Source: Branchiostoma floridae (Eukaryota; Chordata; Leptocardii; Amphioxiformes; Branchiostomatidae). From it: DNA of 64,000 nucleotides. Position numbers and translations under genes: made by a program. Under the pieces are notes generated by a model that did no database searches, was not told the DNA's origin, and saw only the letters and a list, made by a program, of their open reading frames with translations. Shown here one piece after another: positions 23,701 to 35,700 of the stretch; within the stretch, counting starts at the first letter, position 1; each line of letters begins with the position of its first letter. The DNA lies in contig NC_049994.1 in the NCBI RefSeq assembly GCF_000003815.2, positions 6,972,307-7,036,306 of the forward strand. The letters are read 5' to 3'.

Positions 23701-26700
23701 CAGGTAGAGTGCCAGATATCAAGTTATAATTGTAATGGGCTGGGGGATTCTTATAAAAGAAGGGGACTTTTTACTTGGTTAAAAGACAAGCCTTGCAACA
23801 TATACTGTTTACAAGAGACACATAGTACCATTAGAGACGATAAGGTGTGGCAGAACGAATGGGGTGGGCAAATATTCTTCTCGCATGGTACCTCTAACCA
23901 AAGAGGTGTGGCTATTTTAGTTAAAAACAACACCACCGCTCATGTTCATCAGATTAAGACTGATGAACATGGGCGATGGATTATTTTAGATATCGAGATA
24001 GATGATCTACATTTTTGTCTAGTCAATTTGTATGCGCCAAATGACGACTCTCGTACCTTTTTTAAGGAACTTGAGATAGTTATAGATACTTTTGAGATAA
24101 GTTATGATAATCTTATTGTTGTTGGGGATTTTAATACGGTGCAAAATGCCTTGATGGACAGAGCAGGTGTTAAACAACGTAATTACCATCCCAATGCACT
24201 GGAAGCAATCTCTGAATTAAAAGGAAAATTTGATTTACTGGACATTTGGCGTTTTAGAAATCCAAACACTACTCGTTACACCTGGCGTCGCGGGCTCCAC
24301 GCAAGTAGACTAGACTATTTTCTTATTTCTTTTTCATTAGTTAATAGAGTAACAAAATGTTGTATTGCCGATAAATTTAAGTCCGATCATAACTTAATTA
24401 CATTAGCGTTTGTAACCATGGAGTTCCCACGTGGCCCTGGTTATTGGCAATTCAATCAATCTCTTCTTCAGGACAAAACATTTCTTCAACAAACAAAACA
24501 AGTTATGTCTGAATTTTTTGAAAATAATGTAGGTAGTGCAAATCCGCAAGTTGTTTGGGACGCCGCAAAATGTTTCTTTCGGGGACACTGTATTAAGTTT
24601 TCTAGTTGGAAAAAGAAACAATACCTTATAAAAGAAAAGCAACTTATTAATGAAATTAATATTTTGCAAACTCAAATTGACAATACCACCTGCCCCTCTC
24701 CTGACCAGCTGGATGAATTAGCATGTAAGCAAAAACTACTTGAATCTTTATACAATGAACGTTTAAATGGTATTTTAATCAGATCGAAAGCACGCTGGAT
24801 GGAATTGGGTGAGAGGTGTACAAAGTATTTTATTAATTTAGTTCGTCGAAATTATTCTAGAAAAAATGTTCAAAGACTTAAGAGGCCATCTGGGGAGGTT
24901 ATTTTCAACCCACAAGATATTTTGTCCGATCAGGTTAGTTTTTATTCCACATTATACTCTTTTGAAGAAACACCAGTGCCCCTTACAGAAGCTAATTGCG
25001 ATGGTTTTTTCCCAACAAACTACAGTAAACGATTATCAAATGACCAGCAACAAGCTTGCGAAGGTTTGATTAACGTAGATGAGTTAAAAAATGCTATTTT
25101 TTCGTTTCAGTCTGGGAAAGCACCAGGGTTAGATGGTATCCCTGTAGATGTATATAAGGAATTATTTGATGTTTTTAAAGGACCTATGTTACAATGTTTC
25201 AATTATTCGTTTGCCAATGGGTGTCTTTCAGATACTCAAAGACAAGGCCTTATTTCATTACTTTTAAAAAAAGACAATAAGGGAGTGGACAAGGACCCAA
25301 CTGCTATTACAAACTGGCGCCCTCTTACTCTTCTCTGCTGCGATACTAGAATTTTGTCGAAGTGTATTGCGCTTAGATTTAAACAGGTAATTTCAGATAT
25401 AATCGAGACTGATCAAACAGGGTTTATTAAGGGTAGATACATAGGAGATAATATAAGAAGACTTTTAGACACGATTGAACATTATGAAGATACAGGGAAG
25501 CCTGGATTAATATTTATCGCTGATTATAAGAAAGCTTTTGACACTTTAAGGTGGGATTTCATGTTTAAATGTTTGGATTATTTTAACTTTGGCCCACAAC
25601 TGAAAACGTGGGTAAAAGTTTTGTATGAAAAATCAATAAGTTCAGTTATTAATAATGGATATATTTCTAATCCTTTTACATTGAATCGTGGCGTACGTCA
25701 AGGTTGTCCTTTGTCGCCGTACCTTTTTGTAATAGCGGTTGAAGTCCTTGCCATTAAGATAAGGTCCAATCATTCAATTCGTGGTTTGAATATCAATGGA
25801 AAATGTACTAAGATTTCTCAATATGCGGATGATTCGAATTTTCCGTTTGAACCCAATTTGCAGACATTTTATGCATTGCTGTCTGATTTAGAACGTTTCT
25901 CCAGTATCTCTGGTCTTCAATTACATGCCGAAAAGTGTAAAATTTTAAGATTAGGCTGTTTAAAGTTTACAAATTTTTGTTTACCCACCCATCTACCATT
26001 TCAATGGGTTGACGGAGGTGTGGATGTATTGGGAATTCATATTCCCATCGATATGGATACTCTTGTTAATGTAAATTTTGAACCTCGTTTGGAACGACTG
26101 GACAGGTTATTACGACCATGGAAAGGCAAAACTTCATCTCTTTATGGAAAAATAACACTTGTTAATTCCCTGGTGGTTCCCCAGTTTACAAACTTATTTC
26201 AGGTTTTACCTTCCCCAAATGATCTGTTCTTTAAAATTTATGAGAGGAAAGTCTTCTCCTTTATTTGGGAAGATGGACCAGAAAGAGTAGCCAGAAAAGT
26301 ATTATATAATTTGGTGGAAAATGGTGGTTTGAAGTTAATTAATTTACGTGCTTTTAACCTTACCATGAAAGCTTCATGGGTACCTAAATTATTTTTTCAT
26401 GCGGATTGGTTTACTTCTTTTGCTATAAAAGTTCATCCTCGTCTTAATCTGAGTTTATTTCCTTTCATGCAGTTATCTTCAGTGCAAACCCTTAATTATA
26501 AGGGTTTTCTCTTTGAAGTTTTAGATGCATGGTACAAATTTCAGCACGTTGAACCCGCGACGCCAGCTGATGTGCGTCAACAAATACTTTGGAATAACTC
26601 CAACATTACTGTTGATAATAAATCCATTTTTCAAACTGCTCTGTTTAATAGGAATATAATTTTTGTAAATGACTTGTTAGATACAGATGGAAATGTTATG

Positions 26701-29700
26701 TCGTACGCTGAATTTTGTTTAGTGTACCCAAACAGTTGTGAGCAGTTTCAATATCAACAGCTTATCTCCGCAATCCCGAAAGCATGGAAAACCTTATTAA
26801 ATATTGACCATTCGAAAGAGCTTGTATGTTTACCGCGCCAATATAATCATATGTGGTTAAGAAATATTAAAATTAATAAGTTGTTATATAGTTTCTTTCT
26901 TGTCCATACAAATGAAGTGAGTATTGCCCATAAAGTACGATTATCATGGTTTTACTATTTTGATAGACCCATACCATGGCGAGAAGTATTTACAGCTTTG
27001 TCTAAATGTACTATTGACCCCAATGCTCGGTATTTTCAGTACCGTTTACTTTATAAATTCTTACCATGCAACAAAGTTTTAAAACTTTGGAATTTAATTG
27101 AATCTAGTACCTGTTCTTTCTGCCAAAGTGATGAAGAATCTTACATTCATATCTTCTGGGAATGCCCTCATGTGATATCTTTTTGGAACAATGTACAAAC
27201 TTGGCTAAAACAAGAAATAAGCTTGACTTTAGAATTAAATTCCTTTGTTGTTATGTTTGGAGATCTATCTTTAAGTGCACCCCCTTTAAAAAACTTGATT
27301 ATATTATTGGGTAAGATTTTCATATTCCGTTCCCGACGCTTTAAGATTCTAAATTTCCAGTCCTTTAAAACACTTACATCGGTATTTCAAAAGACAGAAT
27401 GTCTTATTGCGTCTCGGAGGGGGAAGCTGGAGAAGCATCGGGGTAAGTGGGGAACTTTGTGCTTATTATTTCGCTTTTTTGTTGTTGATATATATTTGCA
27501 GTTTGCTTAATTCTGATATTTAAATGTATGATTTCGCTTAGTTTGGTTACTTTATGCTGTAAAAAATTTATGGGAGGCTGTCTTCTGTTCATTTTTTTGT
27601 ATTTGTATAATTATTCATGGCAATAAAAAAAAAAAAAAAAACATACAAAGATATAACTTTCATGTCAATTTGGTCATGCAAATAAAGATAAATGGAGAGT
27701 CTAAGCGATAAATATATCATGTTGTATTTTGTTTCAGTAAAGCTAATATAGTATATGTATTTTTGTTTATTTATGTATTTTATAAGATGTGGATGAGTGT
27801 ATGGAAGATCCAGGCATCTGCGGTCACTACCTAGCTGTCTGCATTAATAACATTGGCAACTACGAGTGTACCTGCAGGCAAGGGTATGTCATGATGGCAG
27901 GTGGATGCCAAGGTAAGTGTCTCATGGAATCTTATAATATTATGATTATGTTCTAGCATGTGATGTAGTCCTATGTGTTCTAAAGTTAATAGGCATTTGG
28001 AAGTGTGTAACATTTTAGTCATTCGCGGTAGAATGATGTTCTCAACATAACCTCAATACATGTACTCAAACACCACATGCTAATTGACTCATTTGCATCA
28101 ACGTCGAGTTGGATTTGCATTACTTTTGTTTTCTATTGAGCTATCCAAAAATTCCAAAAATCTCCTTTGCATATCAGTTTGCATTTACGGCAAATATGCA
28201 ATCCTGCTGTTCAACAGATCTCCTCAGAGTTACTGACAAAATGTACTGATGCTACCTGAAAGGGCTGAATATTTCAAATCATATCCAGTTGCTTAGATGA
28301 CTGCTATTTATTTGGCGTATCTGATTACCTGGATATGTTTACCACAGATGTTGACGAGTGTGCTGTCGGTGAATCGAACTGTGGCCAAGACGCCTTTTGC
28401 CAGAACACTGAAGGGTCGTATTTTTGTACTTGCAATGACGGCTTTACTGGAGACGGGACGTTGTGTACGGGTATGTATGGTATTTCTGTTAATGTTGTCC
28501 TCCTCTTGCTTTGCTTAAAGAGAAAATAATGGTCTACAGATATTGCTTGTCAGCCTACAACGTTTCATATAGGGGTGGGTACCGGTAGAGGAACTGAACC
28601 TGGACCTGATTGTGAACCTGGCCTGAACCTGGACCTGATTGTGAAAACTTGAACTGACGATATTCAAAACTTTTCCATTTTTTTGCAAGAAATAAACCTG
28701 TTTGGTTTATTTGGAGTATTCGACTCCCACTGATATTTTAAATGCTGTCATTTTTGGACCTTTAAGTCCCAAAACGTGTACACGCCTGTCGAAGTGTTCA
28801 TTTTATAATCGGTACAAAATCCGGGCACACTTTTAGTTTTACACATCGTCTCGTCACCACCGCTTTCAACTTTGTTGAAACAAAACTGAAAATGTGCAAA
28901 GTTTAACATCATACTGTCCTCACAGAAGTTCCTACTACAATCGTTGAGACGACCAAAATACTGACAACAACGATCGAGACGACGTCAGAACCTGAAACAA
29001 GCCACCCAGACACTTCGATTTCACCACTGCCTACGACGACGTCTGCTACTTTGAGGACGGACAAGTCAAGTACACAATGGCAGAAAGAAACGACTTTAAA
29101 CCAAGTCACAACTCAGAAGACAGACAATCATCCGTCTACAACTGACGCCATTGGTTTTGGTATGTTTTAGTCACATCTTGCGGTAACTTTTCACTTGAAA
29201 ATAAATTTAGCTTCCAAAGGCGTGTCCAATTGCCTTGTTGTGGGAAGACCTCTCTTTATCACTACTTTTGAAGTCTTCACTAACAGACCACGTACCAGAA
29301 AAGAGGATTTATTTATAAATTTTCTGTCATTTTTACCAAGGGTTGCCAATGTCAGTAATTGACACTGCATTGCAGCAGGGCAATACATTACACAAATAAA
29401 GTAAACAAGTAATGTACACACAGTGAAATAAAAACAGGAAATTTACGTACCATAGACGGTGATAGTAGTGATGATAGTGATAATGAAAATACCGACAACA
29501 ATAACAATAGAGGATGTGGTTTACAGTACGTAATAGTTGGTAATTTTCAAGACTGTGGAAAACATTGGCGTAATTGAATGATACATGCGGTTGACTTTTC
29601 TTCTATTTCAGGGAACGCCGATCAAATAGACCTGAACACTCTGACTTCTACACCAACGGTGAGGACTGAACCCGAGACAACGGTAAGTGTTATGATGTCG

Positions 29701-32700
29701 TTTTTTTTTCTCATACATAAGTTAAGATTTCAATGTATAAAACAATTCACGGGTCGGGCAAGTGTGCAGATGTTGACACACTGGCGCACCGAATCCGTAG
29801 GTGATTTTTGGCACCTTTTAGACAGATTAGCCGTGAGGCTCGGTGGGCATCACTCCACCGTCATGGGGGCAGGGGCATGGCGAGTATCGAACTCAGGACC
29901 TACTGATTCTGATTCCAACGCTCTAGCCGTTGCGCAACACAGACACCACAAATGTATTTCAATGTATAGGAACATATGATCCTGCCGTCTAAATTAACAG
30001 ATGTTCAGACCACGTTATTAAGGAGCACAGTATTGTTTGGGAAGATAATGTTAATTTCATTTAGTGTATCAATTTTGGATCTAGGCCTGTTATCAATAAG
30101 CTTTTTCAAGCACGTCTATTTTTTTGCTTCTCCAGGCTCCTGACGCGTCTAAAGTCCCCGGACTTTGGCCAGGGCTGTTGGACCTGGTTAATGGACAAGC
30201 AGAGCCGGGTGACATACAACAGTATTTGAACGACGACGGCGAAACAGAGGTAAACTAGAAAAACAACATTTTTTTTTAAATGCAGAATGTTCTCCCTCTA
30301 GTCCTGTGTCACGCTACTTGCATACACAAGCAGTGTGTGCGAGTGAAAGAAAACTGGATCCATGAATTGGGGTATCTGAGTGGCCTGACGTGATGGCCAG
30401 TCAAGGTAGACATCCCAACCTTTACCGTTAACGTTTTTTTTTGCTGGGAGGGAGAAATAAAAAAGGAAGCACCAACAGAAACAGTATGTTTTCTCCTTCA
30501 GGAAAACATAACTACATGTATGATACATCGAAGATATGATATTGTAAATCACATAAGCCACCTCACTGAAAACACCTTTTCTCATTTTCTTACGTCATGA
30601 ACAAATTTCCTTATGATAAGAATTTCAAGATTTGATAAGAAAACAATTTGAATATTATTTTCATGCGATTCTCACAGGAAACAGTTTATCAATTTTAGAT
30701 GATATATCTAAATTCTAATTATATTACAAATACAATTCTACGTTGTGTTTTGCTTGCAATTAACCTTTGAGCATAATTTTGCAATAAAGGTACAACTGTT
30801 ATTTTTATCATTGATCCGCCAATTTCATGCCATAGGAATCGCGTCTAACGGAAGCCTTAGAGATGGTGTACAGCCAGTCGTCGGACATTGACAGTGCAGA
30901 GAAAGTAGAACTTCTGGCTAAAGCAACAGACATGCTCCTCACGTCATCCGGAGAGCTTAACTTAAAAGACCAAGTAAGCTAATCAGAAACAAGTTGCTGT
31001 GTACGTGTGCTTATGTTATGGATTGTATGATGATAAAAATTAATGTGTGGTTGATTTAATGCTTCAATATATTACCTATCTAGCACAGAAATATGGCCTA
31101 AGCAAGCAAATTCTATGGTTGACATCACCGTGGTCACTAACTTTCGCCTAATCTTCTTCAAAATTGTCAAGACATTAGGTAAAAAGAGCAAAAATGCGCC
31201 TCGTGCTAAAATTAGGCAAATAGATTTTGTGATATGCTTCTATAAGTGACACTAGCAAGATGAAAGTAGTTGGAAAAAGGCAAAAGTTGCACCACTATAT
31301 GTAAGACATGAGTTGGTAACATGCTCTATCGCACTTGAGTCACATTTTTTACACTAGTGCACTTCTTGGATAAAGTAATGAACGACTTGTTGGCTGTCCT
31401 ACCTTAGTTAAGATTGTAAAACAATTGCGACCTAGTCTGTGTTGATTCATTGAACACGCAAATTGAATATACATACCGACAGGCAACAGGAGGCTTCATA
31501 ATAGGAAAAATGGCAAAATCCATCGAGGAGTTGTCAGAGAATGGAGCGTCGTTTCCACAGCTGAAGCATGCTGCTTCCGGTACTTTTATTTATCTATTTA
31601 TTTGTTTATTGTTTATTTTGGACACCATGGCTCACGAAAACATTATGAATATGTTAAAATATTGATATATTTTACTAGGAGGCGGCATTTCATGCCCTAT
31701 GTAAAATGTAACAATTGTTACTCCAAAACTTTCTCTTGGAGAAATGTAAAACTGCAGAGTATTGTGACAGTTAAAGCGAAATCTTTTGACCTTTTACCCG
31801 GGCTGTATGTTATTCAAATAGCTTGAAATCTTTGTTGTGCATCTAGATGTAGATTTAGAAATATAAGGCGTATTTGGCATCGTTTTAGAATTTTGTCAGC
31901 ATCACCTGCAGCATTGTTTTAAACACAGAAATTAGGAAGAAAGGATGATCTTCGAATTGGCAAAGTTGTACGTGTTCCTAAATTTCCAATGTATCTTACG
32001 GAAATAATTTTCTCGAGTTTAGAAAGCATCCAACAAATAATGTTGAAAATCTTCTTTTAGGGGGAATTTGTCATGATAATATGTGCAATTTTGTAACGTC
32101 CCATGCTTTGTTCCTCGGATATGTGCGATTTCGACCATAGATGCGATTTCGACCATAGAAAACTATCTGTGATTTAACCATAAACCTGCAAATGAAATTA
32201 TGAACCTTTTTATCAAATTTCATAACACATAACAAGAACAAGGACAATGCTGCGCTGCAGTCATACGGTAAAACTGATTTGACATAACCACATAACAAAA
32301 TAAGTTTAATAAATATTCACAGTTTATTCACATGTAAAACAATTATTAAACTTCAAGGTTCATAACAATCTTCCAATTTTACAATGTGCATCCAGCAATT
32401 GTCGACACCGTTTCGACGCTGGTAGAGGCTAGAGTCAAGGAAGAGGAGGACACTATAAAGGACGAATCTCATCTTTTACCGCCAAGGAAACGGAAGGCGT
32501 ACAAGGAGAAACTGGAGAAGGAGCGACTCGGAAAGAAGGAAAAACAATGGAAACTCGTGCGTAAACTAATATCTTTCTTTGATATCAATATTACTGGAAA
32601 CCATGTCTAGAATGGAAACCAACATGTTAATTCTTGGTGGAATAATAGTTACCTTCCAGATAATAATTCACTCCCATGGAATTTTGAGACTACTTTTCGC

Positions 32701-35700
32701 GTACTAGAATGTTTCTGTTGTACAGAATTTATATCACAAAAGAGTTTAAACCTATCCCTGTCCTCTATAAGAAACATATAATAACATATAAAATCAATGA
32801 TGTCTACCTTTTTCAAGAAATACCCTCTTGTAATTTTATAACGGATAAAACAAAAATATCGTCCTTTTTTCTTCTTGGCAATATTTAATCTGTCACCGGG
32901 AAAATTAATGTTTGTTCCAAGTCTTTAATAATCAACAACTAAAAATATTTCAGAAATTTTTCCTTGCATCTGGATTTGAAGTCAGGGAAAGTTTGTCGTG
33001 TGTATTTTTTTTTCTTAAAACAGCAAAAGGAGTCCGTGTCAGCGTTGATGGAACAGATAGATCACGTCGCCAGCGCTCTTCTGAGCAGCTCTGTGGTTCC
33101 GGACTCCGCTACATTGGGGAAGAAGACAGTGCAGTTGGCAATAAAGAAAGAGTCCGAGTTGGGAGAAGAACCTCTGTCCCTCCCTGCTGGGAAAGTGGAC
33201 TTTCCCACTGATGACGCGTTGCTGCCTTTTACTTCGTCTTCAGACGTCGGATGGAAGGTTTGAGTTACATTTGTTTTTGTAACTGTTGAAAGTCTCAATG
33301 TCATTTGTGTATTAGACGATAGATACTGACGGGAGGATATCAGTATACGTTTGAATATATTATGGTAGAAGTTGTCGTCAAAAAAAGAAGTCATTGATAA
33401 ACGGTCTGTCATGTCCAAATGCCGATCTTTAGGTAATTTTTTCTTCAGTTATCTTATATTATCTCGGGAGGAAAATATAAACTTATCCTTAACAATCACA
33501 TATGTTGAAGACTTTAATAGAAGCACCCATAAGCCATTATATTACTTCCGTAAATAGTTTCATCAGGTTGGTAGATCAATTAAACAAAGTATTCTCCGTT
33601 ACACAACATTCCTTTAATTCTCCATTAAACGTTTCGACGACCATCTGTCGCCTTAGGTTTCATTTAGTACTGATGAAGGTGATGAAGGTAATAGATATTC
33701 GTCGAAACGTTTACTGAAGAATTAAAGTAAGGTTGTGTAACGAAGAAGACTTTGTTCAACATCATATTACTAATAGGATTGAAGAGGGAATGGACTGCAA
33801 TATTCTTCCTTGTGTGAACATCGTACCTCTATTACTGTGGTTGACTCTTTTTGAAAGTATTCGCCGTCTTTCCAGGTCACAGGCTTCAATGACAACCCTT
33901 ACATCTGGGACAGATCTGCAGGAGACATCAAGTCGTCTGTAGTGGACGTCACTCTGGGAGACGCAGAGGGGAAAGAAATCCCCGTTAACGTTAGTGGAAC
34001 TCTTGTTCCCATTTGATGAGTAGAATAGACTATGAATATAGCAAAGAAAGATATATCCACCCACTATGTATATAAATGGTATTTTGAATACCGTAGACTG
34101 TCATGAAATCTGACACAGGTTATAACTTTTCTCATTGTCAATCGGCTTATATCAGGGTGGGTATCGTAGGATGCATATTTGCAAAAGTTGCGACTGTGTG
34201 ATATACTAAACACAGTACAGACAAAGGTAGATATCTAGGATGATAGTTATATATATTCATTTACCTAATCATGGATGAATTCAAAAACGTGTGTTCTGGT
34301 ACCACAATCGTTTTGAGAATCATAATCAAAGTGAAATTGTTGAATTTGACTTATGATAAAAACATGATGTTACTGCAGAGCTGAGCATGATTGACTGATG
34401 GATTTGATTGATTGATTTCTTAATTGGTTGCCTCTTCGTGACGTCGACGTAGACAGTTGGTCAACTAATAAGCGGCAAACAACAATTTGTAATTAAGATC
34501 ACCAGCTTGAAGATAGTTGGGATCGTGATCTGTAGTATATCATTCAAGTAAGGGCTCATTGACAGACCTTTGGTAGTTTTGTAAAACCTATGGACGCCCA
34601 ATATCATTACGCCTTTTGGATCATTGCGTAACACTTTCTCGCCTTTTACAGGGTCTGTCTGAAGCCATCACCATCGTCCTACAGAACAGGCCAGAGATGT
34701 TCCGGGTCGGGCATCTCGTGAACTACAAACACTACGATAACGACACCAAGGCGTTCCGAGACTTCCAGGCCCTGGAGAACGCCACGTACGGGGTCACACT
34801 GACGGTACGGACCGCCGGATTCATCGAAGAAGCTAAGGTGTACGGGAAGCTTGGTGGCGATCCAAACGACGTAGACCACGATTTCAGGTAGGTGCAAAAG
34901 TACAAACTATATCTTCATACATTTTCCATTGGGTATGAAGCCTATCGATATATTTGCAATGCGGTAGTATAAATGGAGCAAAATCCCAGCTCACTCATAC
35001 ATGATATACATGTATGCTTACCAGCGTTGTAATTCATACTATCACCAATTTACTTCTGTATTACTTTGTATCTGTGTTTTTTTATGTCGATACTCAACGG
35101 TTTATTTCAAATTCATCTACCTTATTTTTTTTTTGTATTTTGAACAGTTTTGGGATGTTAGCTTAGAAAAAAAGAATATCTGTTTAAAATGGTAAAATAA
35201 AATAAAATTAGGCTAACTTATTTTTTTCTGACTTGTAGTAAATTTCTTTCGTGGGAGGACTTTGACATCACGGAGTATGAAGGGAATAAAAATTTCACAG
35301 CCTTCATTGTCATTCCCGTCGGAAAGGTCAACAATGGAAGAGGACATTACACCATTGGCCTTCTGATTGACGGTATTGTCGTTTTATCATGGCTCTAGTT
35401 AGTACATGTAATTCATACCTTCAAAAAAGGAAATTTATCAGAATAGGGGGGATATCGATCCTTTGCCCCAGGTAAAGGCCCTTTATACGACTTTTCTCAC
35501 TTCAACCATGTGAAAAAAAAATGACTACCTTACTTTAGCTTGGGAGATAAAAGGCGGTGGATTGAAATGGATTCTGCCTTCCAATACCACACGCTTGACA
35601 CAATGGAAAATAAAGCATTGCCCTTACGGTCTAAAAAAACAAACTATGGGACTACATTTACCCTATAAAGTATGTTATTCTTTGTGGCACTGTTACAATA

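Larger units (their letters stand above)
22064..27639 (+). mobile_element. Full-length L1/Tx1-type LINE with 13-bp target-site duplication
   Basis: The element starts at CTCCGATCCAAGATGGCGCC and ends in AATAAA merging with a 16-18 bp poly-A run. The duplication AACATACAAAGAT flanks it at 22051-22063 and 27640-27652. It encodes an uninterrupted ORF1 (22182-22988) and ORF2 (23695-27510). Intact frames and a perfect duplication indicate a recent insertion, possibly still competent. It lies in the same orientation as the host gene, between two EGF exons. Confidence 0.92.
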
